A DNA stretch of 64,000 nucleotides. Source: Thermotoga caldifontis AZM44c09 (GTDB lineage Bacteria; Thermotogota; Thermotogae; Thermotogales; DSM-5069). The stretch is from NCBI RefSeq assembly GCF_000828655.1, contig NZ_AP014509.1, positions 1,116,001 to 1,180,000 on the forward strand, read 5' to 3'. The notes beneath the pieces are model-generated. The model was given only the letters and a program-made list of their open reading frames with translations, did no database searches and was not told where the DNA came from. Of the stretch, positions 52,036 through 60,918 are shown one piece after another. The position numbers were made by a program, and so were the translations under genes. The stretch's first letter is position 1, and every line of letters starts with the position of its first letter.

Positions 52036-55000
52036 ATGCTGGAGGAAATCGCCAAACTCATTCAGAAGGGCGAATTCGAAAAGGCGAAGCTGTACGCGGA
52101 CAAGATCGAATCTGCTGTGGACAGACACAACGTGCTTGGAATCATCTTCTATCAGGAAGGCAAGCTGGACGAAGCGTTGAATCACTTCAAGAAAGCCTTA
52201 GACCTCGATCCGACTCACGACGATGTTCTGTTCAACTACGCGAAATTGCTCTACGAAAAACAAGACTACTTCGAGTCCTGGAGATATCTGACACGAATAA
52301 AACACAAAAGCTGGGAAGTGTTCGATCTTCTTGGAGACACCCAGCTCAGACAGAACAATCCAGCGATGGCACTGCATTACTACAAAAAGGCCTGCGGGTT
52401 CGATGCCCCCGAGCAGATGAAGCAGAAATTCGAAGAAGCCAGAAGATTGTTCAAAAGGAACGAAAGGATAGCCATCTTCTGTCTTCCCGGTCTGGACAAT
52501 TTCATAAAGGATATAGCGCAGATTTTATCCAGCATCTACGATGTGAAACTCGTAGTCACCACCGAGGGCAGACAGATCCAGGAAGCCTACAGCTGGGCAG
52601 ACATCGTCTGGCTCGAGTGGGCAAATGAAATGGCTGTGGAGATAACGAACAAACTGCCGAAGGCGGGAAAGAGAATTCTGTGCAGGTTGCACGGTTATGA
52701 ATCACTTCGCACAGACTTCCTTAATAACATCAAGTGGGATAAGGTTGACCATGTTGTTTTCGTCGCAGAGAACGTTTTGAAAACCGCCCTTGAAAACTGT
52801 CCCAAGCTCAGATCTGTTCCCCGCTCTCTGGTCTGGAATGGCATAGACCTGACCAAGTTCACTTTCAAAATAAGAAAACCAGGTTTTAACATTGTTTTTG
52901 TAGGACACTTCAACTACAAGAAGAATCCTGTTCTTGCCGTTCAAATACTGAAGAAGCTGACAGATATCGATCCTAGATACAACTTGTCCTGGGCTGGCCA
53001 GATGCAGGATGAAAGGATGCAGAGGTACATCTGGTACATACTTGAAAGAATGGGAATACAAGATAAATTCGAGTTTGACGGGTTCATCACGAACGTCGAA
53101 GCCTATCTGGAAGACAAAAATGTTTTTCTCTCCACCAGCATACATGAAGGATACGGTGTGGCGATACTCGAAGCCATGAGCAAAGGAATAAAACCCGTGA
53201 TTCACAACTTCTATGTGGCAGAAGAATTCTATCCTAAGGAGTACATCTTCCACACTGTCGACGAGGCGGTGGAGATGATAACATCACCTGACTACGACTC
53301 CGTGAAGTACCACGAGTTTGTAGAGCAAAGCTGCTCTCTTGAAAAGCAGATCGCCGCGATATCAGAAGTACTCCAAAACCATCGTAGAAACGATGCGCGA
53401 ACTGAGGGACGCGTCAGTTCTAACGAAAAGCCACAAGTAGAGAATACCTTCGCGAAAATATGGCAGAAGTATCTTGAGCTCGATTCTTTCACGATTATGA
53501 ATGACCTTTCTGGGAAGAGTCTGAGGTCGGAGTTTGTAAGTTTACTCGAGCGCTTTTTTGTGCTCAATCAATCACGCATTCTGGAAGTTGGAACTGGTAC
53601 GGGAGCGTTTTCCATCGAACTTGCGTTGAGAGGAGCACACGTTGTTGGCATGGATATCGCTCCTTCGTCGGTTGAACTTGCATCCCGAATCAGTGCGGAT
53701 TATCATATTGAAAACGTCAAGTTCACTGTTGGTGATGGTTTCCAGCTGCTCAAGATGTTCAAGCCGCAAGAATTTGATATTGCCTTCAATATAGGTGTGC
53801 TCGAGCATTTCGAAGATGAAGATATTGTCAGGATGCTGAAGCAAATGGGGGAAGTCGCAAAATTCGTAGTCGTGGGGGTGCCCTACAGCGGTTCACAGGC
53901 CTATAAACTGGCTAAAGACACTTCCCAGAAGCTTGGTACCTGGGAATACGGTTTCGAGAGAGACTTCTGGACCCTGGAGCCGTTGATCAAACGCGCGGGG
54001 TTGATACCGCTCTACGAAGAAGTCATTGGGGTGTTAGTGGAACCAAATTATCTGAGAAGAGTTAATCCATCAGAAGTACCTGTGAAGACAGCTGAAAACT
54101 TGCATCGATTCTTCCAGGGTGACAGGGTTGGATGCTGGTTAATTTGCATCGCAACAAAGTGGGAGAGCTGTGCGGATGATTTCGCAAAATTGGAGAATCG
54201 CGAAAGGATACGGTTTGAAGGAACTAAAACAAGCTTGGTAACTGTTCCGGAACCGCTGGTTTCGATTGTTATACCCGTTCTGAACGGGGCAGGTTACGTA
54301 AAGCGCACCGTAGAGAATCTAAAGGGAATCAAGTATGATAATCTTGAAATCGTGTTGGTTGACGATGGTTCAACGGATGGGACCGCGGAGTTTTTTGAAG
54401 GACTAATAAAAGCAGAACCTGCTTTGCGAGATAAGGTTTCGATAATCAAAAACGAGGAAAACATCGGAACTTTTCACTCGAGACTGGTCGGTACTCGTCA
54501 TAGCAAAGGAGAATTCGTTTTCTTCCAAGACATTGACGATATCGTCCATCCTGAAGGGATAAGCAGACTGACTGTCGATTTCACTAACTTTCCGAAGAGT
54601 AAACCCCTTCTGACTGTCTCGTGCGCCTTGATGGAGAACGGGAGTTTTAACGGTGAAGTATGGGCTAGCAATTTTTACAGGACCATCGGGGAAATACTCG
54701 TTTCGGAAGTTGTGAGTCTTTCGGGTAAGGTATCGATAATAAACACGCTTATAGAGCGAGAGCGTCTTTTGAGTGTTTATCAAGAACTGGATAAAATTTT
54801 TAACAGTGTCGGTGTAAGGAGAATGACGATCGCTGAGGATTCTATTCTCTCTGATTATCTTTTGCTGAAAAGTGTTGTTAAGAGAAATATACCTGTGTTC
54901 TACACTTTTCTAGGGTACGAGCGCAGTAACGTGCATACCAGTTCCAAGAGAATATTGGGAAGGGTACAGCAGATTCCCATACACACAGCTTTCCTTATGA

Positions 55001-55161
55001 TAATGATGGAAAGAGAAAGACTACTGGACAAAAACAGTCTCAACCAACTTGATGCCATCATCAAACAGAACGCCAGCAAAATCTATGGTCAGGAATTAGG
55101 TCGAAAGTTTTACGAGAACTATCTTGACTTCAAAGGCCGTTTCGCCGAGATTCTGCTGTGA
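52036..55161 (+). CDS. TPR-GT4-methyltransferase-GT2 multidomain protein, probable flagellin glycosylation enzyme
   Basis: 1041 residues with four modules. TPR-like repeats at about 1-130 (DEALNHFKKALDLDPTHDD). A GT4-type glycosyltransferase at about 145-450 (SIHEGYGVAILEAMSKGIKP, the E-x7-E donor site). A SAM methyltransferase at about 475-700 (ILEVGTGTGAFSIEL, then VVGMDIAPSS). A GT2 glycosyltransferase at about 740-900 (VSIVIPVLNGAGY, VLVDDGSTDGTAEFF, FFQDIDDI). No signal peptide, so cytoplasmic. ATG at 52036 follows AGAGGTGGG. The second half is visibly more AT-rich than the first, suggesting mosaic origin. The flagellin gene next door suggests its acceptor. Confidence 0.85.
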   Translation: MLEEIAKLIQKGEFEKAKLYADKIESAVDRHNVLGIIFYQEGKLDEALNHFKKALDLDPTHDDVLFNYAKLLYEKQDYFESWRYLTRIKHKSWEVFDLLGDTQLRQNNPAMALHYYKKACGFDAPEQMKQKFEEARRLFKRNERIAIFCLPGLDNFIKDIAQILSSIYDVKLVVTTEGRQIQEAYSWADIVWLEWANEMAVEITNKLPKAGKRILCRLHGYESLRTDFLNNIKWDKVDHVVFVAENVLKTALENCPKLRSVPRSLVWNGIDLTKFTFKIRKPGFNIVFVGHFNYKKNPVLAVQILKKLTDIDPRYNLSWAGQMQDERMQRYIWYILERMGIQDKFEFDGFITNVEAYLEDKNVFLSTSIHEGYGVAILEAMSKGIKPVIHNFYVAEEFYPKEYIFHTVDEAVEMITSPDYDSVKYHEFVEQSCSLEKQIAAISEVLQNHRRNDARTEGRVSSNEKPQVENTFAKIWQKYLELDSFTIMNDLSGKSLRSEFVSLLERFFVLNQSRILEVGTGTGAFSIELALRGAHVVGMDIAPSSVELASRISADYHIENVKFTVGDGFQLLKMFKPQEFDIAFNIGVLEHFEDEDIVRMLKQMGEVAKFVVVGVPYSGSQAYKLAKDTSQKLGTWEYGFERDFWTLEPLIKRAGLIPLYEEVIGVLVEPNYLRRVNPSEVPVKTAENLHRFFQGDRVGCWLICIATKWESCADDFAKLENRERIRFEGTKTSLVTVPEPLVSIVIPVLNGAGYVKRTVENLKGIKYDNLEIVLVDDGSTDGTAEFFEGLIKAEPALRDKVSIIKNEENIGTFHSRLVGTRHSKGEFVFFQDIDDIVHPEGISRLTVDFTNFPKSKPLLTVSCALMENGSFNGEVWASNFYRTIGEILVSEVVSLSGKVSIINTLIERERLLSVYQELDKIFNSVGVRRMTIAEDSILSDYLLLKSVVKRNIPVFYTFLGYERSNVHTSSKRILGRVQQIPIHTAFLMIMMERERLLDKNSLNQLDAIIKQNASKIYGQELGRKFYENYLDFKGRFAEILL

Positions 55162-55209
55162 ATTCTGCTTTCCACATCCACGTTTGAACCCTCGTTTTAA
55201 CCTTCCTAC

Positions 55210-55232
55210 AGCCGCTGGTGCGGCTTTTTTAT
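55210..55232 (+). terminator. Intrinsic terminator after the multidomain glycosyltransferase
   Basis: AGCCGC / GCGGCT stem with TGGT loop followed by TTTTTTATT, 48 bases after the stop. It separates this gene from the flagellin transcript. Confidence 0.85.
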
Positions 55233-55277
55233 TGGATCGTTAACCTTTTTGTTTCGACGAGTCATGCTGAAACACCC

Positions 55278-55304
55278 TAAAGTGTTTCCTCCCTGTGCCG
55301 ATAT
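55278..55304 (+). promoter_or_regulatory. Sigma-28 (FliA) promoter of flagellin
   Basis: TAAA (55278-55281), 15-base spacer, GCCGATAT (55297-55304), close to the sigma-28 consensus TAAA-N15-GCCGATAA. The leader downstream contains GGCCCATGGGCC (55316-55327), a palindrome that may fold in the mRNA. Confidence 0.88.
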
Positions 55305-55383
55305 TGAAGATGAAGGCCCATGGGCCCGTGGGTGAAGAGAAACATCGCCAGGGAGGCGGTGTGAGGTACAGGGAGGTGCGTGT

Positions 55384-56547
55384 ATGCGTATCAATCACAA
55401 CATCAACGCACTGAACGCATGGAGGAGCATGAGCGAGACACAGTACGCGATGAGCAAAACGCTCGAGAAGCTCTCTTCAGGTTTGAGGATCAACAGGGCA
55501 GGAGACGACGCGGCAGGGCTTGCGATCAGCGAAAAGATGAGAGGTCAGATCAGGGGCTTGAACATGGCAGTGAAGAACGCACAGGACGCGATATCGCTGA
55601 TACAGACGGCAGAAGGTGCACTGACAGAGGTACACTCGATCTTGCAGAGGATGAGAGAGCTTGCGGTACAGGCAGCATCCGACACGAACACGGACGTTGA
55701 TAGGAACCAGATTCAGGCAGAGCTGGACCAGTTGAAGGAAGAGATAGACAGGATCGCAAGGACGACGGAGTTCAACACGATGAAACTTCTGGATGGAAAG
55801 ATCGAAAGCTTCAGGGCATCTCCAGATGCGAAGGTGGTTACCGCTGGAAATATCAACTTGACGCTTGGAGAAGTTAGCTCTGCAGCAGTTGAAGGAACCT
55901 ACGTTGTTGAAGTTGGGCAACTTGATGGTTCAGAGACAAGCGCGCTGGATGTTAAGATAACGCTCTTCACTGCGGGTGGTATGGACTCCACCATAGCGAC
56001 ACTTGGTGCAGGCAGTGCCGCGATTGGCAATATTACGTTCAAATGGGATTCAACTGTTTTCAAACTTGCCGATTTTGGCGGCGCTCTACCGCTGAATGAA
56101 GTTATCGACAGCGCCGTAGTCAGGGTGGAAGCACTTTACACGGCTGCAAAACAATTGATCTTCCAGATCGGTTCGAACGAAGGTCACAACATGATCGCGG
56201 GTATCGACGATATGAGAGCAGCCGCACTTGGGCTTACCACTGCATCACTGAAAGTCACCGATCAGAACAGTGCAGAAAGAACGATCATGGTTATAGACGC
56301 GGCGATACACAAGGTGAGCAGTGCGAGGGCAAGGCTTGGAGCAGTTCAGAACAGGCTGGAACACACGATAAGCAACCTTGGAGTTGCGGCGGAGAACCTG
56401 ACAGCGGCGGAGTCTCGAATCAGGGATGCGGACATGGCGAAGGAGATGATGGAGTTCACGAAGCAGCAGATACTGATGCAGTCGAGCATGGCGATGCTGG
56501 CGCAGTCGAACGCGTTGCCGCAGACGGTGCTGCAGCTGTTGAGATGA
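55384..56547 (+). CDS. fliC: Flagellin
   Basis: 387 residues. The conserved N-terminal D0/D1 region starts MRINHNINALNAWRSM and includes LEKLSSGLRINRAGDDAAG; the C-terminal D1/D0 region includes NRLEHTISNL and ends SNALPQTVLQLLR. The middle (about 140-290) is the variable, surface-exposed domain and is more AT-rich. No signal peptide; exported by the flagellar type III system. ATG at 55384 follows CAGGGAGGTG. Controlled by the sigma-28 promoter and ended by a strong hairpin terminator. The adjacent multidomain glycosyltransferase may modify it. Confidence 0.96.
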   Translation: MRINHNINALNAWRSMSETQYAMSKTLEKLSSGLRINRAGDDAAGLAISEKMRGQIRGLNMAVKNAQDAISLIQTAEGALTEVHSILQRMRELAVQAASDTNTDVDRNQIQAELDQLKEEIDRIARTTEFNTMKLLDGKIESFRASPDAKVVTAGNINLTLGEVSSAAVEGTYVVEVGQLDGSETSALDVKITLFTAGGMDSTIATLGAGSAAIGNITFKWDSTVFKLADFGGALPLNEVIDSAVVRVEALYTAAKQLIFQIGSNEGHNMIAGIDDMRAAALGLTTASLKVTDQNSAERTIMVIDAAIHKVSSARARLGAVQNRLEHTISNLGVAAENLTAAESRIRDADMAKEMMEFTKQQILMQSSMAMLAQSNALPQTVLQLLR

Positions 56548-56564
56548 TCGATCGACTGAACACG

Positions 56565-56597
56565 AAGGCGGGCTTCACGCCCGCCTTTTATTTTTGT
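56565..56597 (+). terminator. Flagellin terminator
   Basis: AAGGCGGGC / GCCCGCCTT stem, loop TTCAC, followed by TTTATTTTTG, 17 bases after the stop codon. Confidence 0.92.
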
Positions 56598-56634
56598 TTT
56601 CGTGGTTTAGAATAAAATCAAGGAGGTGCGGGGC

Positions 56635-57396
56635 TTGACACAGACTACCGTGCTTTTCGACAACGGCACTCACAAATTCTACTTCCTTGGATGGGAGGAG
56701 AAAGAGGAAGAGATCGTTCAGACGAACCAGTACCTGATCGTGGATGGGAACGAAGCGGTGCTGCTCGATCCAGGCGGAGCACACGTCTTTCCAAGGGTCT
56801 TGGCGAACGTGTCAGAGATAGTGGATCCATCGAAGATAACTCACATATTCTATACCCACCAGGATCCCGACGTGACCAGCGGAATAATCCTGTGGCTTTC
56901 CATAGCCGAAAACAGCAAGGTTTACATCTCGAACCTGTGGGTGCGCTTTCTGCCGCATTTCGGCGTTTTCGATCAGAGGAGGATCGTACCGATACCAGAC
57001 CACGGAGACACGATCAGGTTCAAGAGCGGAAACGTTCTGGAGATCATACCGTCGCACTATCTGCACTCGACGGGAAACTTCACGCTCTACGATCCGACGG
57101 CGAAGATCCTCTTTTCCGGAGACATCGGAACGTGCGTCTTTCCCGCCGGTAGAAGGTACAGAGAGACCGAAGATTTCGAATCGCACGTGAAGAACATGGA
57201 GCTGTTCCACAGAAGGTACATGACCAGCAACGTTGCCTGCAGAAAGTGGGTCGATATCGTTTCGAAGAAGCAGATAGAGCAGATCGCACCACAGCACGGA
57301 GCGGTCATGAAGGGCGGCTGCGTTCAGAAGTTTTTCCAGTGGCTCAGGGAACTCAGGTGCGGAATTGATCTGATCGATCAGTTCTACGGGAAGTGA
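56635..57396 (+). CDS. Oxygen-binding diiron protein (ODP), flavodoxin-less FprA-like metallo-beta-lactamase fold
   Basis: 253 residues: only the diiron metallo-beta-lactamase half of flavodiiron proteins, without flavodoxin. Ligand candidates are H75, D77, D79 (HQDPDV), H144 (SHYLHSTGN), D163 (SGDIGTC) and H221 (APQHGAVM). The residue after D79 is Val instead of the His of flavodiiron reductases. Such proteins from Thermotoga and Treponema (ODP) bind oxygen and act as chemotaxis sensors, and the next gene is a cytoplasmic chemoreceptor. TTG at 56635 lies eight bases after AGGAGG; GTG at 56626 overlaps that site. Confidence 0.85.
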   Translation: MTQTTVLFDNGTHKFYFLGWEEKEEEIVQTNQYLIVDGNEAVLLDPGGAHVFPRVLANVSEIVDPSKITHIFYTHQDPDVTSGIILWLSIAENSKVYISNLWVRFLPHFGVFDQRRIVPIPDHGDTIRFKSGNVLEIIPSHYLHSTGNFTLYDPTAKILFSGDIGTCVFPAGRRYRETEDFESHVKNMELFHRRYMTSNVACRKWVDIVSKKQIEQIAPQHGAVMKGGCVQKFFQWLRELRCGIDLIDQFYGK

Positions 57397-58235
57397 TACC
57401 TGTGGACAGAAAAACGTTCGAAAAGATCTCTTCAGCGTTCTTCGCAGAGAATCTGATGACCAGCTTCATGAACCAGCTCGATGAGGCGCTCGTTTCGAGG
57501 GTGATCGATCTGCAGAAACAGATCGGCTCCGTTATGGAAAATTTTTCTAAGATGAGCCAAGAGCTTACGGAGCTTCAAGAACAGTTCTCCAGGGACAGCG
57601 AGGCGCTCTCTTTGGCCTTCGAATCCATCAAGAAAATGAACGACGAGATGCAATCACAGCTTTCAAGATCCGGTGCGAGCCTGGAACATGCGAGTGAAAG
57701 GTTCGACAGCGCCCTGGATCAGACGTCCAGAACGATCGAGAGCTTCAAAGAGACGCAGAACATGGTCGAGAAAATCAACAACATCGCGAAACAGACCAAG
57801 CTTTTGGCGCTGAACGCTTCCATAGAAGCCGCGCGGGCGGGTGAGCACGGACGCGGTTTCGCGGTGGTGGCTGCGGAGATACAGAAGCTCGCGGGGGAAT
57901 CGAGCAGCGCGGCGCAGGAGATAACGAAGAAGGTGCAGCAGTTGAGCGAGATGATAGAGAAATCCCTGGAAGGTTTGAAGACCGTCGGGGAACTCTTCGA
58001 ACTGTTCAGGGGCTCCACGGAACAGATGCTTTCTTTCCTGAAACAGAACGCGGAGCTCATCGTTCAGGCGAGGAGGACCTTCGAACAGGCAGAGGAAAAT
58101 TTCGAAAGCCAGAAACGTTCGATAGAAGAAACGCACAGAGTTCTCAGCAGCGCCAACGAGAAGTTCGACGCGATGCTCAGAGTTATAAGGTCTGTGGTCA
58201 GGGCACAACAGAAGTTGAAGGATGTGAGGCTGTAG
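57393..58235 (+). CDS. Cytoplasmic methyl-accepting chemotaxis protein
   Basis: 280 residues with no membrane segment. Almost entirely coiled coil; the receptor hairpin tip reads [22 protein letters not shown], then [19 protein letters not shown]. It lacks a recognisable N-terminal sensor domain, so the sensing unit must be supplied by another protein, most likely the ODP encoded immediately upstream (stop/start overlap GTGA at 57393). GTG at 57402 is an alternative start. It would couple oxygen to CheA/CheW signalling. Confidence 0.9.
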   Translation: MIPVDRKTFEKISSAFFAENLMTSFMNQLDEALVSRVIDLQKQIGSVMENFSKMSQELTELQEQFSRDSEALSLAFESIKKMNDEMQSQLSRSGASLEHASERFDSALDQTSRTIESFKETQNMVEKINNIAKQTKLLALNASIEAARAGEHGRGFAVVAAEIQKLAGESSSAAQEITKKVQQLSEMIEKSLEGLKTVGELFELFRGSTEQMLSFLKQNAELIVQARRTFEQAEENFESQKRSIEETHRVLSSANEKFDAMLRVIRSVVRAQQKLKDVRL

Positions 58236-58342
58236 GTCTGGTAGATCCATCTTGTCACGAACCGGCCGAACGAGCCGTGAAGATGCTTTGCGAACGAACG
58301 AGTCTTTGGGAGCTTCGAAGATCGCAGGTTGGTTGAGATCGG

Positions 58343-58371
58343 TTGTGTTTCGTTTTTTGCTTTGATATACT
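58343..58371 (+). promoter_or_regulatory. Promoter of the archaeal-type ATPase gene
   Basis: -35 TTGTGT (58343-58348), 17-base spacer, -10 TATACT (58366-58371). The -10 overlaps the first of two operator palindromes. The preceding 58236-58342 shows nothing further. Confidence 0.75.
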
Positions 58372-58406
58372 ATCAGTGGTGATAGTAACTATCAGGGGTG
58401 ATAGTT
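58368..58406. promoter_or_regulatory. Two abutting perfect palindromes (operator) over promoter and ribosome binding site
   Basis: TACTATCA-GTGG-TGATAGTA (58368-58387) and AACTATCA-GGGG-TGATAGTT (58387-58406), each with perfect 8-bp arms and centres 19 bp apart. The first covers the -10 element, the second covers the AGGGGTG ribosome binding site and ends at the start codon. Repression at DNA level, or RNA hairpins blocking translation, would both fit. Confidence 0.8.
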
Positions 58407-59494
58407 TGCTGTTCGATCCACAACCGAAGAGCAACCGCGACGATCTCTACGATAGAGAAGAGGAACTGAAACAACTACAGCTCAGCGAAGAACCCATCGT
58501 ACTGATACTGGCTCCCAGGAGGTTCGGGAAGACTTCCCTGTTGAAGGTGTTCTTATCCGAAACGGACAGGCCCAGCGTTTTCTTCGATTGCAGATCGATC
58601 TCCGTGAACACCGCGAAGGAAGACTTCCTCCTGAGCTTCGTTCGCCAGGTTGGGAAGTTGGTGGAAACCTACAGTTCCTTCATGAACTTTCTCAGGCGGA
58701 TCAGGGGCTTGAAGGTGTTCGGTATGGAGATCGCGCTCGCCGACGAGAGGAAACCAGACCCTGTGGAGGTTTTGGAGAAACTCGACGACTGGGCCGAGCG
58801 TCAGGAAAAGAAGCTCGTTTTAGCTTTCGATGAAGTTCAGTTTCTGAGGTTCCTCAGGAAAGCCGGCGGGATCGATCTTCCTCGTTTGCTCGCTTACGCC
58901 TACGACAATCTCAAAAATCTGCAGTTCATCATGACGGGTTCCGAGGTGGGTATCCTTGAAGATTTTCTCGCTCTCGAAAATCCGAATTCACCACTCTACG
59001 GAAGGTACGTGAGAGAGATCCACGTCCCACGGCTCACGCCCGAACAGTCCAAGGACTTTCTCATCAAAGGGTTCGCCCAGTACGGGCTGAAAGTTCCAGA
59101 AGACGCGATCGAGGCCGCTGTGAGGAGGCTGGACGGAATAATAGGCTGGCTCGTTCACTTCGGCAAGCGGACCCTCGATTTGGGCGCGCCGAACGAAAGG
59201 ATCCTGGAGCAGATCGTGCAAGAAGCGAAGCAAGCGGTGCTGCAGGAACTGGAGAAAATCTTCCAGCTGAGTGAGAGGTACAGGCACGTTCTCAGAGCCG
59301 TCGCGCTGGGCTTACACACATGGAATGATATCAAAGAGGCTGTGGAGATGAAAGAGAGGATGAAGCTGACCGACACATCGTTCAACAGGATCATCAGCAA
59401 GCTGGTCAAGATGGGTTACCTTGAAGTGGAACGCGGCGAAAAGAATCAATATTTCATCATCGATCCTGTGGTCAGAGAAGCTATGATAGATTGA
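58406..59494 (+). CDS. Archaeal-type ATPase (PF01637-like) with C-terminal winged helix
   Basis: 362 residues. The start LLFDPQPKSNRDDLYDREEELKQL (N-terminal: LFDPQPKSNRDDLYDREEEL) is typical of archaeal ATPases. Walker A is PRRFGKTSL (near 40), Walker B LVLAFDEVQFL, sensor region FIMTGSEVGIL. A helical C-terminus (MKLTDTSFNRIISKLVKMGYLEVERG) resembles a winged helix that could bind DNA. TTG at 58406 is chosen because of AGGGGTG just upstream; earlier GTG codons lie inside the palindromes. Function of this STAND-like family in bacteria is poorly known. Its last bases adjoin the patB leader. Confidence 0.83.
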   Translation: MLFDPQPKSNRDDLYDREEELKQLQLSEEPIVLILAPRRFGKTSLLKVFLSETDRPSVFFDCRSISVNTAKEDFLLSFVRQVGKLVETYSSFMNFLRRIRGLKVFGMEIALADERKPDPVEVLEKLDDWAERQEKKLVLAFDEVQFLRFLRKAGGIDLPRLLAYAYDNLKNLQFIMTGSEVGILEDFLALENPNSPLYGRYVREIHVPRLTPEQSKDFLIKGFAQYGLKVPEDAIEAAVRRLDGIIGWLVHFGKRTLDLGAPNERILEQIVQEAKQAVLQELEKIFQLSERYRHVLRAVALGLHTWNDIKEAVEMKERMKLTDTSFNRIISKLVKMGYLEVERGEKNQYFIIDPVVREAMID

Positions 59495-59553
59495 TTGAAA
59501 ATTTAACCCGTCTGTGGCACAGCCACTCGCAAGCTGAGGAAGGAGGAAAACGC

Positions 59554-60708
59554 GTGTCGATCGAGTTCGTCGAGAGGGATGGTACGAACTGTGTCAAGTA
59601 CGACGCAATAAGGGCAAGGTACGGCGATGACGTCATGCCTGCCTGGATCGCGGACATGGACGTTAAGGTGTGCGATCGCATGGTCGAGGCGTTCAAAAAG
59701 AGAGTTGAACACGCGGTCTTCGGTTACACGTTCAGACCGGAGGAATACTACGCGGCGATAGTTGACTGGTACGGAAAAAGGCACGGCGTTTCGATCCAGA
59801 AGGAATGGATCATCGATGGACCGGGCGTGATGCCGATGATGGCGTTGCTTGTGAATCTCCTCACCGAACCGGGCGATGGGATCGTCGTACAGCCACCGGT
59901 CTATCCACCATTTTTCAACGTCATCAGGAGGAACAAAAGAATCGTCGTGGAGAACAAGCTCAAAAAGTTGAACGAAAAGTACGTCATGGACCTTGAGGGA
60001 TTAAAGAAGCTGTTGTCCCATCACAAGGTCAAACTGCTGATCCTTTCCAACCCGCACAATCCTGTTGGAAGGGCGTGGACGTACGGAGAGCTGAAAGAGC
60101 TGTCGGAAATTTGCTCGAAACACAACGTGACGATCATCAGCGATGAGATACACGCAGACATCGTGTACGAACCGTTCAGGTTCACTTCGATGCTGAAGGT
60201 GGGACTTCAGAACGTGATCGTTCTCAGCTCGGCGGGAAAGAGTTTCAACGTTCCGGGCCTGACGAACGGTTACGGGATCGTTCCAGACGAGAAGATCAGA
60301 AAGCTTTACAACGAAGCTCTCGAAGCCTTCGAACTCACGACACCGAACATCTTCGGAACGCTCGCCCTGCAGATCGCTTACACATCCTGCGAAGCGTGGT
60401 TCAAAAGCCTGCTGGAAAAACTTCGCGAAAACAGAGACTTCGCTTACCGCTTTGTGAAAGAGAAGATGCCGCTGATCGACGTCGTTTTACCCGAGGCGAC
60501 GTTTCTGATGTGGCTCGATTGTTCCAAGCTGGGTTTAGAAAATCCGCACAGATTCTTCCTCGAAAAGGCGAGGGTGTATCTGAACAACGGCGCAGACTTC
60601 GGCGAGCCGATGGGTGTGAGGCTGAACTTCGCCTGCTCCATGGAGAACCTGAAAAGAATACTCGAAGCGATGAAGAAGGCTTACGATTCGATCGTGAACC
60701 GTACCTGA
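59554..60708 (+). CDS. patB: PatB/MalY-type cystathionine beta-lyase (PLP-dependent C-S lyase)
   Basis: 384-residue class I/II aminotransferase-fold enzyme. MPAWIADMDVKVCDRMVEA and FGYTFRPEEYYAAIVDW near the N-terminus, NPHNPVGRAWTYGEL, and the PLP lysine in LSSAGKSFNVPGL (about 229) match PatB/MalY. Cleaves cystathionine or cysteine conjugates to thiol, pyruvate and ammonia. GTG at 59554 follows AGGAGGAAAACGC; the in-frame extension to 59491 lacks a good site and would overlap the ATPase gene. Confidence 0.9.
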   Translation: MSIEFVERDGTNCVKYDAIRARYGDDVMPAWIADMDVKVCDRMVEAFKKRVEHAVFGYTFRPEEYYAAIVDWYGKRHGVSIQKEWIIDGPGVMPMMALLVNLLTEPGDGIVVQPPVYPPFFNVIRRNKRIVVENKLKKLNEKYVMDLEGLKKLLSHHKVKLLILSNPHNPVGRAWTYGELKELSEICSKHNVTIISDEIHADIVYEPFRFTSMLKVGLQNVIVLSSAGKSFNVPGLTNGYGIVPDEKIRKLYNEALEAFELTTPNIFGTLALQIAYTSCEAWFKSLLEKLRENRDFAYRFVKEKMPLIDVVLPEATFLMWLDCSKLGLENPHRFFLEKARVYLNNGADFGEPMGVRLNFACSMENLKRILEAMKKAYDSIVNRT

Positions 60709-60749
60709 CGACACGATGACACGCAACGTGTGAACGTGTGGCTCAGGAA

Positions 60750-60781
60750 GAAAAAAGCGAAAAACCCGCCACCTGGCGGGT
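60750..60781 (-). terminator. Terminator after tRNA-Leu
   Basis: On the minus strand ACCCGCC-AGGT-GGCGGGT is followed by TTTTCGCTTTTTTC. It starts two bases beyond the tRNA CCA. Confidence 0.88.
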
Positions 60782-60782
60782 C

Positions 60783-60873
60783 TGGTGCCGAGGGCGGGAG
60801 TCGAACCCGCACGAGGGGGTCAACCCTCAACTGATTTTGAGTCAGTCGCGTCTGCCAGTTCCGCCACCTCGGC
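60783..60873 (-). tRNA. tRNA-Leu (anticodon CAA)
   Basis: Class II tRNA with long variable arm on the minus strand. Acceptor GCCGAGG/CCTCGGC, anticodon loop CTCAAAA (CAA), T-loop TTCGACT, encoded CCA. It lies downstream of the AEC transporter gene on the same strand. Confidence 0.95.
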
Positions 60874-60918
60874 GCTCACTGAAATTTTATCACACACACC
60901 TGTCCGGTTCAAGTGAAT

